Assembly (NCBI RefSeq): GCF_014621695.1
Contig: NZ_CP061281.1
Location: forward strand, 744,001 to 808,000
DNA: 64,000 nt
Source: Streptomyces xanthii
Lineage (GTDB): Bacteria; Actinomycetota; Actinomycetes; Streptomycetales; Streptomycetaceae
Direction: 5' to 3'
Shown: piece by piece, positions 8,075 to 17,908 of the stretch
Position numbering within the stretch: position 1 is the stretch's first letter
Layout of the letters: each line of letters opens with the position of its first letter
The notes under the pieces: generated by a model
What the model saw: the letters and a program-made list of their open reading frames with translations, nothing else
What the model was told of the DNA's origin: nothing
Database searches by the model: none
Made by a program: the position numbers and the translations under genes

Positions 8075-9178
8075 TCATCCCTCCGCCGGAGCCCAGCGCA
8101 GCAACGCGCCGAGGCCACCGGCCGGTCCGCCGTCCGGGGCGGTCGCGGCGACGGACAGGGCCGTGCCGCCGCTCGCCGCCACGCAGCGCAGCAACGCGTC
8201 GTCGGCACGAGCGGCGACGGGCTGCGCGACCCCGAGTGCGGCCGCGTCCGTGCGCCGCACCGCGAGCTGGTCCGGTTCCGGCCCGACCCACACCTCCCGG
8301 TGCGCGTCCGGGCCGGTGGGCCGCACCAGCAGTTCCTCGACCTGGTGGGCGCGGGCCACCTCGACCAGTGCGGGCACGCCCGCGACCGCGCCCTCGTCGC
8401 GGCCGCGCGCCTGCGCGTACCGCTCCATCTCCCGGGCCGCGTGTTCGGCGACGTGCTCGGCGCGGGCCCGCTCCACCTCCGTGCCGAGCAGCCGGCTGCC
8501 TTCGCCGTGCCGGGTCCGGGTGGTGCGCTCGCGCAGGTCCCCTGGGAGTTTGCCGTGGACGGCGGCGCACTCGCGGCCGTCGCCGACGAGCAGCACCAGA
8601 TCGGCCCGCACCTCGTCCTGACAGGCCGTGAGGGCGCGGGCGATCTCGCCCGCGTTGTGCTCCCAGGTGTTCTCCACGCGGAGCTGGAAGTGCCGCTCGG
8701 ACCAGTCGCCGGTGGCGGTGCGGTGGACGGGCCAGGTGCGGCCGGTGACCTCGCCGCTCTCCGTGGAGCCGCGCGCTGTCCGCAGCTCGAAGCGTGCGCC
8801 GGTGCGGTCGATGTGCGCCACGAGGCAGAGCGGGTCCTCGCCGACCAGGTCGAGGAGTTCGGTGGTGCGCGGCAGGGGCGCCCATTCGGCGGCCGGGCGC
8901 GGCGCGACGCCGAGCGGCACGTCGAGGACGACCTCGCCCTCGGCCGCGAACAGGGCGCGGCCGAGTGGTTCGCTGGTGTGCCTCAGGCCCTCGACGGCCG
9001 AGCGGACCGCGTCGCAGGTCGCCTCGTCGGCGCCCGCGGACGCGAGCGTGCGGGACATCGTGAGGGCCTGCGCCGACCGTGCGCCGGGGGTCGCCTCGGA
9101 CGGGCGCGAGGTGTCGACGCGGACACTGGCCCAGGGGCCGGGATGTGCGGAGAGGGGGCTGAGGAACGCGAGGTCCAT
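8075..9178 (-). CDS. baeRF2 / Rv2629-like protein (Balon-type ribosome hibernation candidate)
   Basis: 367 aa, matching the bacterial archaeo-eukaryotic release-factor-like family 2. Recognisable blocks are PLCLVAHIDRTGARFEL near residue 120, the stretch HFQLRVENTWEHNAGEIA (about 185), LVLLVGDGRECAAVHGKLP (about 220), and the C-terminal LRCVAASGGTALSV. Mycobacterial homologues (Rv2629, MSMEG_1130) are related to Balon, which enters the ribosomal A site with EF-Tu during cold or energy stress. ATG 9178 has GGGAGACG upstream. The gene precedes the WhiB-like gene by 13 nt. Hibernation activity is inferred from the family. Confidence 0.75.
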   Translation of the reverse strand: MDLAFLSPLSAHPGPWASVRVDTSRPSEATPGARSAQALTMSRTLASAGADEATCDAVRSAVEGLRHTSEPLGRALFAAEGEVVLDVPLGVAPRPAAEWAPLPRTTELLDLVGEDPLCLVAHIDRTGARFELRTARGSTESGEVTGRTWPVHRTATGDWSERHFQLRVENTWEHNAGEIARALTACQDEVRADLVLLVGDGRECAAVHGKLPGDLRERTTRTRHGEGSRLLGTEVERARAEHVAEHAAREMERYAQARGRDEGAVAGVPALVEVARAHQVEELLVRPTGPDAHREVWVGPEPDQLAVRRTDAAALGVAQPVAARADDALLRCVAASGGTALSVAATAPDGGPAGGLGALLRWAPAEG

Positions 9179-9335
9179 GATCGTCTCCCACGGTCGTCGT
9201 AGTTCACCGTCGACCGGTACGGGTGCTCGAAGAATACGCGCGGAAACCCGTACGGGAGCAGGTGTCGCACCGCATCTTGTGCACGCCCCCCACCGCGGGA
9301 TCATCCCGCCGGAGGGATCGGGTCCGGATACGGGT

Positions 9336-9375
9336 GGTGGGCGCCTGGGGGCTGTGCGGCCCTCAGACGCCCACC
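9336..9375 (-). terminator. Terminator of the accA2 operon
   Basis: A 17-bp stem (9336-9352 with 9359-9375, two wobble-type mismatches) encloses a 6-nt loop, 27 nt beyond the stop codon of accA2. It ends the bioY-pccB-pccE-accA2 unit before the baeRF-like gene. Confidence 0.7.
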
Positions 9376-9401
9376 GTGAAGCGGTCCCGGTTTGCGGGGT
9401 G

Positions 9402-11177
<1,776 letters not shown>

Positions 11178-11289
11178 GCCTGCTCCAGTACGTCGTGTGC
11201 GTGCGGCGCGGGCGTGCCGGCCGTACACGGCATCGGGTGATGCGGGGGGTTCATGTGATGCGCTCCTGTGAGGAAAAGTCGGGTGGGTC

Positions 11290-11502
11290 TCAGCGCGGCC
11301 AGGACGACGTGTGCCACGCGGTCGGCCCCGGCTGGGGCAAGCCGTGCGCGGCGGTGCGGCGCGTCGCACGGACCCATTCGTTCACGGCCGGCGGCCCGTC
11401 GGGCACCACCGCCGCGGACGCGGCGGCGCGGGCGCGGACGACGGCGAGGGCGGCGGCGAGTTCTTCGGGGGTCGGGTTGCCCCGTACGACCTTGATCACC
11501 AT
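11290..11502 (-). CDS. pccE: Acyl-CoA carboxylase epsilon subunit
   Basis: 70 aa. The N-terminus [20 protein letters not shown] is the signature of the actinobacterial acyl-CoA carboxylase epsilon subunit. A poorly conserved linker follows, then a C-terminus rich in Trp, His and Pro. Epsilon subunits strengthen the association of the alpha and beta chains and stimulate activity. It starts 27 nt after pccB ends, with GGAG upstream of ATG 11502. Its place between pccB and the alpha chain fits the S. coelicolor arrangement. Confidence 0.9.
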   Translation of the reverse strand: MVIKVVRGNPTPEELAAALAVVRARAAASAAVVPDGPPAVNEWVRATRRTAAHGLPQPGPTAWHTSSWPR

Positions 11503-11529
11503 GCTGCGGCTCCTGACACTGCGGATCGG

Positions 11530-13104
11530 TTAGAGGGGGATGTTGCCGTGCTTCTTCGGGGGCAGGGACTCCCGCTTGGTCCGCAGCTGCCGCAGCCCCT
11601 TCACCACGTGCGCCCGCGTGTCCGACGGCATGATCACCGCGTCCACATAACCCCGCTCCGCCGCCGTGTACGGATTCAGCAGCGTGTCCTCGTACTCCGT
11701 CATCAACCGCGCCCGCGTCGCCTCCACATCATCGGCCGCCGCGAGCGTCTTGCGGTGCAGGATGTTCACCGCACCCTGCGCACCCATCACCGCGATCTGC
11801 GCCGTCGGCCACGCCAGATTCAGATCAGCACCCAGATGCTTGGACCCCATCACGTCGTACGCACCGCCGAACGCCTTCCGCGTGATCACCGTGATCAGCG
11901 GCACCGTCGCCTCCGCGTACGCGTAGATCAGCTTCGCGCCCCGCCGGATGATCCCCGTGTGCTCCTGCTCCACCCCCGGCAAGAACCCCGGAACGTCCAC
12001 GAACGTCAGCACCGGCACATTGAACGCGTCACACGTGCGCACGAACCGCGCCGCCTTCTCCGACGCGTCGATGTCCAGACACCCCGCGAACTGCATCGGC
12101 TGGTTCGCCACGATCCCCACCGGACGCCCCTCCACCCGCCCGAACCCCGTCAGGATGTTCGGCGCGAACAACGCCTGCGTCTCGAAGAACTCCGCATCGT
12201 CCAGCACATGCTCGATCACCGTGTGCATGTCGTACGGCTGATTCGCACTGTCCGGAATCAGCACATCCAGCTCACGGTCCTCCTCCGACACCGCCAGATC
12301 GGCCTCCTCCGGAAACGCCGGCGGCTCACTCAGATTGTTCGACGGCAGATACGACAGCAACGACTTCACATACTCGATCGCGTCCTTCTCGTCCCCCGCC
12401 ATGTGATGCGCGACCCCCGAACGGCTGTTGTGCGCCCGCGCACCACCCAGCTCCTCGAAACCCACGTCCTCACCCGTCACCGTCTTGATGACATCGGGAC
12501 CCGTGATGAACATGTGCGACGTCTGATCCACCATCACCGTGAAATCCGTGATCGCCGGCGAGTACACCGCACCACCCGCACACGGACCCACCACCAGACT
12601 GATCTGCGGAATCACACCCGACGCATGGGTGTTACGGCGGAAGATCTCCCCGTACATCCCCAGCGCCATCACGCCCTCCTGGATCCGCGCACCACCCGAG
12701 TCGTTGATCCCCACGACCGGACAGCCCGTCTTCAGCGCGAAGTCCATCACCTTCATGATCTTCTGCCCGAACACCTCACCCAGAGCGCCGCCGAACACCG
12801 TGAAGTCCTGCGAGAACACCGCCACCGGCCGGCCGTCCACCGTCCCGTACCCGGTCACCACACCATCGCCGTACGGCTTGTTCGCCTCCAGACCGAAATC
12901 CGTCGAACGATGCCGCGCGAACTCGTCCAGCTCCACGAACGAGTCCTCGTCCAACAGCAGCGCGATCCGCTCACGCGCCGTCAACTTCCCCTTCGCGTGC
13001 TGCTTCTCCACCGCACGCGCCGAACCCGCGTGCGTCGCCTCGTCGATCCGCCGCCGCAGATCATCGAGCTTCCCGGCGGTCGTGTGGATGTCGATCTCGC
13101 TCAT
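11530..13104 (-). CDS. pccB: Propionyl-CoA carboxylase beta chain (carboxyltransferase)
   Basis: 524 aa. It carries the N- and C-terminal crotonase-like halves of carboxyltransferases, with oxyanion-hole loops around [11 protein letters not shown] and [12 protein letters not shown]. The Asp in GGAYDVM (about residue 417) matches Asp422 of S. coelicolor PccB, a specificity residue linked to propionyl-CoA use. The product is (S)-methylmalonyl-CoA. The chosen ATG 13104 has CAGGGA just upstream. The frame stays open upstream through a 54-bp repeat to 13236, so an N-terminally extended form reading Gln/Pro/Gly-rich sequence cannot be excluded. It lies 86 nt after bioY. Confidence 0.94.
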   Translation of the reverse strand: MSEIDIHTTAGKLDDLRRRIDEATHAGSARAVEKQHAKGKLTARERIALLLDEDSFVELDEFARHRSTDFGLEANKPYGDGVVTGYGTVDGRPVAVFSQDFTVFGGALGEVFGQKIMKVMDFALKTGCPVVGINDSGGARIQEGVMALGMYGEIFRRNTHASGVIPQISLVVGPCAGGAVYSPAITDFTVMVDQTSHMFITGPDVIKTVTGEDVGFEELGGARAHNSRSGVAHHMAGDEKDAIEYVKSLLSYLPSNNLSEPPAFPEEADLAVSEEDRELDVLIPDSANQPYDMHTVIEHVLDDAEFFETQALFAPNILTGFGRVEGRPVGIVANQPMQFAGCLDIDASEKAARFVRTCDAFNVPVLTFVDVPGFLPGVEQEHTGIIRRGAKLIYAYAEATVPLITVITRKAFGGAYDVMGSKHLGADLNLAWPTAQIAVMGAQGAVNILHRKTLAAADDVEATRARLMTEYEDTLLNPYTAAERGYVDAVIMPSDTRAHVVKGLRQLRTKRESLPPKKHGNIPL

Positions 13105-13105
13105 G

Positions 13106-13159
13106 TGTCCCTGCTGTCCCTGAGGTCCTGGCTGTCCCGGCTGTTCCTGCTGTACCTGT
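13106..13159 (-). repeat. Six tandem 9-bp units in the bioY-pccB gap
   Basis: Six consecutive 9-mers with plus-strand consensus TGTCCCTGC run to within 2 nt of the pccB start codon. Read in the transcribed sense each unit is GCAGGGACA, so several Shine-Dalgarno-like AGGGA motifs precede pccB. The unit length is in frame with pccB. Confidence 0.7.
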
Positions 13160-13190
13160 ACCGCACGTGTCGACGGGGTCGACGCGTCGG

Positions 13191-13808
13191 TCAGCCCTTG
13201 TCCGTCGTCCCGTCGATCCGGCCCACCACGCGCCACGCCGCCGGGAGCAGCCCGGCCGCGAGGGCGGCCTTGAGCGCGTCACCGACGAGGAAGGGGACCA
13301 CACCGGCCGCGATCGCGGCGCTCGCCGACATGCCGGTGCTCAGCGCGAGCCAGGTCGTGCCCGCCGCGTAGATCGCCAGCGTCGCGAGGGCGTACATCGG
13401 CAGCGCGCGCCACGGGGAGCGGTCGGCGCCCAGGCGGGCGCCCTGGCCGACGAGGGCGGCGGCGATCAGGAAGCCGATCAGGTAGCCGCCGGTCGCGCCG
13501 AAGACCACGTGGGCGCCGCTCGCGCCGTGCGCGAACACCGGCAGTCCGACGGCGCCGAGCACGAGGAGGAGCGCCTGGCTCGCGACCGCGCGGGCCGGGC
13601 CGAGGGCCGCCGCGGTGAGCAGCACGGCGAAGGTCTGTCCGGTGACCGGCACCGGAGAGCCGGGCACCGGGACCGCGAACTGGCCGGCGAGGGCCGTCAG
13701 GCCGGTGCCGAGCGCCACGAGGAGCGTGGTGCGGGCCACCGCGGATCCGGGCAGCAGCCGGTCGGCGAGCACCGGGTGGCGGTGCGGCTGGGCGAGGGTG
13801 AGAGCCAT
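13191..13808 (-). CDS. bioY: Biotin transporter BioY
   Basis: 205 aa, about 6 membrane helices. The family signature is visible in [23 protein letters not shown] and in [18 protein letters not shown] (here split by ordinary residues). BioY is the substrate-binding S-component of the ECF biotin importer; the shared ATPases are not in the window. ATG 13808 has TGGAG about 8 nt upstream. It leads the operon bioY-pccB-pccE-accA2, which joins biotin uptake to a biotin-dependent carboxylase. The divergent TetR gene starts 197 nt away, and a palindrome covers the promoter. Confidence 0.92.
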   Translation of the reverse strand: MALTLAQPHRHPVLADRLLPGSAVARTTLLVALGTGLTALAGQFAVPVPGSPVPVTGQTFAVLLTAAALGPARAVASQALLLVLGAVGLPVFAHGASGAHVVFGATGGYLIGFLIAAALVGQGARLGADRSPWRALPMYALATLAIYAAGTTWLALSTGMSASAAIAAGVVPFLVGDALKAALAAGLLPAAWRVVGRIDGTTDKG

Positions 13809-13902
13809 GAGTCGTACTCCAGAGTCAGTGGGCGCCCGGCTCCTGTCGGGGGTGGGGCGGGCCCGGAGCGGAAGGTGTCGGCGGCACGGCGCCCACCTCC
13901 TT

Positions 13903-13950
13903 GGTACTCGATATCGCCATGACGGTACTCAGTACCATTGTATTGAGCAA
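13903..13950 (-). promoter_or_regulatory. bioY promoter with GGTACT palindrome operator
   Basis: On the minus strand TTGCTC (13950-13945), 17 nt, TACCGT (13927-13922) form a good promoter for bioY. The palindrome GGTACTCAGTACC (13924-13936) overlaps the -10. A second half-like copy, GGTACTCGATATC (13903-13915), lies exactly 21 bp away, two helical turns. This is the expected target of the adjacent TetR protein. Confidence 0.6.
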
Positions 13951-14004
13951 GTGGCCCCCACCTGCCGAGACAGGAAGCCCCGTGACAGGAGAGGATGAGC
14001 GATC

Positions 14005-14685
14005 ATGAGCAAGCCATCCGCACGGTCCCGCCTCGCCGACGCCGCCTTCGCCCTCTTCGACGAGCGCGGCTACGAGCAGACGACCGTGGACGACATCGCG
14101 GAGCGGGCCGGCGTGGGGCGCACGACGTTCTTCCGGCACTACCGGTCCAAGGAAGAGGTCATCTTCCCGGACCACGACCGGCTGCTCGATCTGATCCGGG
14201 ACCGGCTGAACACGTCGAACAGCGGCACCGCGCTGGTCGCGGTCTCCGACGCGGTGCGCCTGGTCCTGCTGCACTATCTGGACGAGGGCGAGCTGGCCCG
14301 CCGCCGCTACGGTCTGACCAGCAAGGTGTCGGCGCTGCGCGACCGGGAGATCGCGAGCGTGGCGCGCTATCAGCGGCTGTTCCGCGAGTTCATCTCGGAC
14401 TGGATGGGCGATCCGACCGAATCGGCCTCCCTGCGGGCCGAGTTGATGGCGGCGAACGTGGTGGCCGCGCACAACCACGTGCTGCGGCGCTGGCTGCGCG
14501 GCGAGTCCGCCGACCCCGTCTCCGAGATGGACGAGGCGATGCGCGAGGTCCTGGCCCTGTTCCCGACTCCGGTGCCCGGCGCCGGCTCCGGCTCGGGCAC
14601 CACCGTCATCGCCTTCCGCACCGGCCAGGACCTGGACGCGCTGCTGCCGGAGCTGCGCCGTCTGGTGGAGGACGGCAGGCCCTGA
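14005..14685 (+). CDS. TetR-family regulator, probable repressor of bioY-pcc operon
   Basis: 226 aa. The N-terminal helix-turn-helix is clear (RLADAAFALFDERGYEQTTV, then IAERAGVGRTTFFRHYRSKEE, residues 8-50). The ligand domain is all-helical, and the C-terminus GTTVIAFRTGQDLDALLPEL is an unusual extension. AGGAGAGGA precedes ATG 14005. It is divergent from bioY, and palindromes lie in the shared region. TetR proteins governing propionyl-CoA carboxylase genes are known in actinobacteria; an acyl-CoA or biotin-related ligand is inferred. Confidence 0.85.
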   Translation: MSKPSARSRLADAAFALFDERGYEQTTVDDIAERAGVGRTTFFRHYRSKEEVIFPDHDRLLDLIRDRLNTSNSGTALVAVSDAVRLVLLHYLDEGELARRRYGLTSKVSALRDREIASVARYQRLFREFISDWMGDPTESASLRAELMAANVVAAHNHVLRRWLRGESADPVSEMDEAMREVLALFPTPVPGAGSGSGTTVIAFRTGQDLDALLPELRRLVEDGRP

Positions 14686-14743
14686 GCCCTGCCGCCGCCC
14701 CTTTCCGCTCCCGACCGGTCCCTGCCGGCCGGTTCAGCGCCAC

Positions 14744-15598
14744 TCATTCGAAGTCGGTGGGCCGCCCCAGCGGCTCGACCGCGTCGAGCTCGCGCAGCCG
14801 CTCGCCGAACCGCTCCCTGATCCGGTCCACGGCGTTCGCCCCGAGCGGCAGCCGCAGCGGCGGGTCGTCCATGCGCGTGGCCGCGATGACGGCGCGGGCC
14901 GCCTTGACCGGGTCGCCGGGCTGGCTGCCGTGGCGGGCGAGGAACGCCTCGCGGGCCGGGTCGAGCACGGGCCGGTAGTCGTCGATCGGTGTGGCGAAGC
15001 GCACGGAACGGCCGGTGAAGTCGGTCCGGAACGGGCCCGGTTCGACGATGAGCACGCGGATCCCGAGATGCGCGACCTCGGCGGCCAACCCCTCCGAGAG
15101 CCCTTCGAGGGCGAACTTGGTCCCCGCGTAGGCGCCGCCCCCGAGCGTGCCGGACACGCCCGCGACGGACGAGATCTGCACGATGTCCCCACTGCGCCGG
15201 GCGCGCATCGACGGCAGGACGGCCCGGGTCACGTCGACCGCGCCGAAGACGTTCGTGTCGAACTGCCGGCGCAGTTCGGCGTCCGAGAGCTCCTCCAGGG
15301 CGCCGCGCAGAGCATATCCGGCGTTGTTCACGAGCACGTCGACACGGCCGAACTCCTTCAGGGCGGTGTCGACGGCCTGCCGTACCTGCCCGGGGTCGGT
15401 CACGTCGAGCGGGAGCGCCCGTACGCGGTCGGGGGCGAGGGCCACCAGGTCCTCGAGGGCGCGCGGGTCGCGGGCGGTGGCGACGAGCCGGTCTCCCTCG
15501 GCGACGACCTCCTCGGCCAGGGCGCGGCCGAGCCCGGTGCTCGTACCGGTGACGAACCACACGCGGCCGTCCGGGCGTTCGGACTCACGGGACGACAT
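14744..15598 (-). CDS. Short-chain dehydrogenase/reductase
   Basis: 284 aa classical SDR. The Rossmann glycine motif TGTSTGLG, the structural NNAG, and the catalytic Ser plus YAGTK (YxxxK) are all present. It uses NAD(P)H to reduce or oxidise an unknown carbonyl or alcohol in the cytoplasm. ATG 15598 is favoured over GTG 15604 because GAGGAG is 5-6 nt from the ATG and abuts the GTG. It is convergent with the TetR gene (58 nt apart) and divergent from the ABC transporter gene. Confidence 0.9.
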   Translation of the reverse strand: MSSRESERPDGRVWFVTGTSTGLGRALAEEVVAEGDRLVATARDPRALEDLVALAPDRVRALPLDVTDPGQVRQAVDTALKEFGRVDVLVNNAGYALRGALEELSDAELRRQFDTNVFGAVDVTRAVLPSMRARRSGDIVQISSVAGVSGTLGGGAYAGTKFALEGLSEGLAAEVAHLGIRVLIVEPGPFRTDFTGRSVRFATPIDDYRPVLDPAREAFLARHGSQPGDPVKAARAVIAATRMDDPPLRLPLGANAVDRIRERFGERLRELDAVEPLGRPTDFE

Positions 15599-15928
15599 CG
15601 GCACTCCTCGCTTCGATCCTCACGGCGCTCCGCCGGCCCGCAGTCAACAGGAGTGCGGGGCGCCGCTCAAGACGCCCGGGGAGGCGCGCGCCGTGGCGGC
15701 GCGCACCCCTTCAGCAGACCTCATCCGTCACACCCGTATCAAGCACGGCGATTCGGCCAACGGAGCGGGAACCGGGGCCGTTCGGGCACCGAGGGCGTCG
15801 CTGCGGCGGCCCGGGATTCCGCGGTCGCGCGACGTCCGGAATCGAGCGCGTTCGAATCCGCCGCGGGCTCGTTGTCCCGGTCACCGCCGCACCACCCGGG
15901 TGCGGTGTGCCGGAGCAGGAGGACCTGG
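15599..15928. other. 330-nt intergenic region, no gene seen
   Basis: Lies between the divergent SDR and ABC transporter genes. It holds a short GCGCGCC/GGCGCGC stem near 15686-15704 and AGGAGGA just before the transporter. I searched both strands for a small peptide precursor that the orphan exporter might handle and found none with a credible start and composition. Confidence 0.5.
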
Positions 15929-17818
15929 ATGACCATGACCCGTACCGCGCCGCCCGAGCCGGACACCCCTCCTCCCCCGCCGCCCGCAACGATCACCTTC
16001 GAGGGCAAGTACGGGGAGAACCCGCTGGCCGGAGCCGGTTTCGGCGCGATGTGCCGGCGGCTGCCGGCGGTGCTCGCCCACACCGCGCGGATGGCCTGGG
16101 CCGTCGACAGGACCGGCGTCCTGCTGCTGCTCCTGTGCCAGCTGCTCACCGGCGGCGCGGCCGCCCTGGTGCTCGCGTCGACCGCCGAGGCCATGCGCCA
16201 CCTCCTCGGCGCGGGCCCCGTCACCGAACGCCTGCACGCCTCGCTGCCGGCCCTCCTCGCCGTCACGGCGGGCGCCGCCGCGGGCCGGATCAGCGGCGCC
16301 CTGGCCTCGTACGCCGACGGCCGGATCACGCCCCTGCTGATCACCGAGGCCGATGTCGCGCTCGTCGGCGCCGTGTGCCGGGTGGAGTCGGCCGCGTACG
16401 GGGAGGACGGGTTCAGCGACCGGCAGGAGGCCGCCGAGGTCGGGGTCACCCGGACCCGGACGATGGTGCAGGACGCGCAGCGCTTCCTCGCGGCGCTGAT
16501 CCGGATGGCGGCGGCCGCCGGGGTCGTCACCACCCTGCACCCCACCATGCTGCCGCTGCTCCTGCTGGCCGTCCTCCCGGCCGGCGCCGGCGCGGTCCTG
16601 TCCGCGCGCGTCGACTACGAGACGCACTACCTGAACGTCGGCGACCGCAACGTCCGCTCGATGATGCGCTGGTGGGCCACCTACTCCCGCTACGGCGACG
16701 AGGTGCGGGCGAACGGGATGACCGGCTACCTCCTGTACTGGTACCGGGCCCTGTCCGACCGGATCGACCGTCGCACGCTGACGGCCGCGCCCCGCATGCT
16801 GCGGATCACCCTGACCACGGCCGCGCTCGGCGGACTGTTCCTGTGTCTCACGTGGGCGGTGCTCGCCTGGCTCGCGGTGACGGGCCGGGTGGCGCTGCCC
16901 GTCGCGGCGACCGCCGTGGTGGCGGTGCAGACGGCGCTGGCCGCGCTGTCGCAGTTCGTGCAGAACGGCGCCGCGATGTTCCACACCTCGCTGTACCTCG
17001 CCGACATGCGGTCCTTCCTGGGGCTCGCGGCCGAGCGCGCGCCGCGACGCGGCACCGCGGCCGTCCCCGAGCGGGTCGACGAGATCCGGCTCGACGAGGC
17101 CGTCTACCGCTACCCCGGCAAGGACCGCCCGGCCGTCGACGGCGTCTCGCTGACCCTGCGCCGCGGCGAGATCCTCGCGGTCGTCGGGGAGAACGGCTCG
17201 GGCAAGAGCACGCTGACCCGGCTGCTCACCGGGATCCTGCTGCCCGACAAGGGACGCGTCCTGTGGGACGGCACGGATCTGGCCGGCGCGGACCCCGACT
17301 CCGTGTGGCGGCGCACCGCGCTGGTGCCGCAGAACTTCGCCTGCTGGCCGCTGCGGGTCCGGGAGAACGTGACGCTGGGGCAGCCGAGGACGTACGACGA
17401 CGACGCGGTGTGGGAGGCGGTCGACGCGGTCGGGATGCGCGAGCCCGTCGAGCGTCTGCCGCAGGGGCTGGACACGCTGCTCGCCAAGGAGCTGTGGGGC
17501 GGCGCCGAGCTGTCCGGCGGCCAGTGGCAGCGCCTGGCGTGTGCCCGCGCCCTGTACCGCGACACACCGCTCGTGATCCTCGACGAGCCGACCTCGCAGA
17601 TGGACCCGCGCGGGGAGCACCAGATCTTCGAGCGGATCCGGCGCGGGGCGGCCGGGCGCATGACGATCGTGGTGACGCACCAGCTGGAGAACACGCGGTG
17701 CGCCGACCGTGTCGTGGTGATGGAGCACGGGCGGATCGTCGAGCAGGGCACGTACGAGGAACTCGCTCACGCGGGCGGTCTGTTCGCCGACCTCGTCCGG
17801 CTCGCCGGGGACCGGTGA
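15929..17818 (+). CDS. ABC exporter, fused membrane and ATPase domains
   Basis: 629 aa. Residues about 50-350 hold six membrane segments of the type-IV exporter fold; residues about 380-620 hold the ATPase with Walker A GENGSGKST, signature ELSGGQWQR, Walker B LVILDEPTS and switch VVTHQ. This is a half-transporter expected to homodimerise and export a lipophilic or peptide substrate. A Pro-rich N-terminal tail (PDTPPPPPP) precedes the first helix. AGGAGGAC precedes ATG 15929. The layout resembles exporters in class III/IV lanthipeptide clusters, but no peptide or synthetase gene is near. Substrate unknown. Confidence 0.88.
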   Translation: MTMTRTAPPEPDTPPPPPPATITFEGKYGENPLAGAGFGAMCRRLPAVLAHTARMAWAVDRTGVLLLLLCQLLTGGAAALVLASTAEAMRHLLGAGPVTERLHASLPALLAVTAGAAAGRISGALASYADGRITPLLITEADVALVGAVCRVESAAYGEDGFSDRQEAAEVGVTRTRTMVQDAQRFLAALIRMAAAAGVVTTLHPTMLPLLLLAVLPAGAGAVLSARVDYETHYLNVGDRNVRSMMRWWATYSRYGDEVRANGMTGYLLYWYRALSDRIDRRTLTAAPRMLRITLTTAALGGLFLCLTWAVLAWLAVTGRVALPVAATAVVAVQTALAALSQFVQNGAAMFHTSLYLADMRSFLGLAAERAPRRGTAAVPERVDEIRLDEAVYRYPGKDRPAVDGVSLTLRRGEILAVVGENGSGKSTLTRLLTGILLPDKGRVLWDGTDLAGADPDSVWRRTALVPQNFACWPLRVRENVTLGQPRTYDDDAVWEAVDAVGMREPVERLPQGLDTLLAKELWGGAELSGGQWQRLACARALYRDTPLVILDEPTSQMDPRGEHQIFERIRRGAAGRMTIVVTHQLENTRCADRVVVMEHGRIVEQGTYEELAHAGGLFADLVRLAGDR

Positions 17819-17908
17819 CACGCCCCGCCCGGTGATCGTCACCCCCGCCCCGTCCGGTCGCTGCGCGTAGCATCGCAGGGGCCGGACGAGGGTGGACGGG
17901 GAGCTCAG

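Noticed and set aside
13105..13236. PccB starting at 13236 with a 44-residue extension
   Set aside because: It would overlap bioY and read through the 9-bp repeat; ATG 13104 has a good site and gives normal length. Kept only as an alternative.
15599..15928. Lanthipeptide-type precursor near the ABC exporter
   Set aside because: No short frame with a credible start, leader and Ser/Thr/Cys core on either strand.
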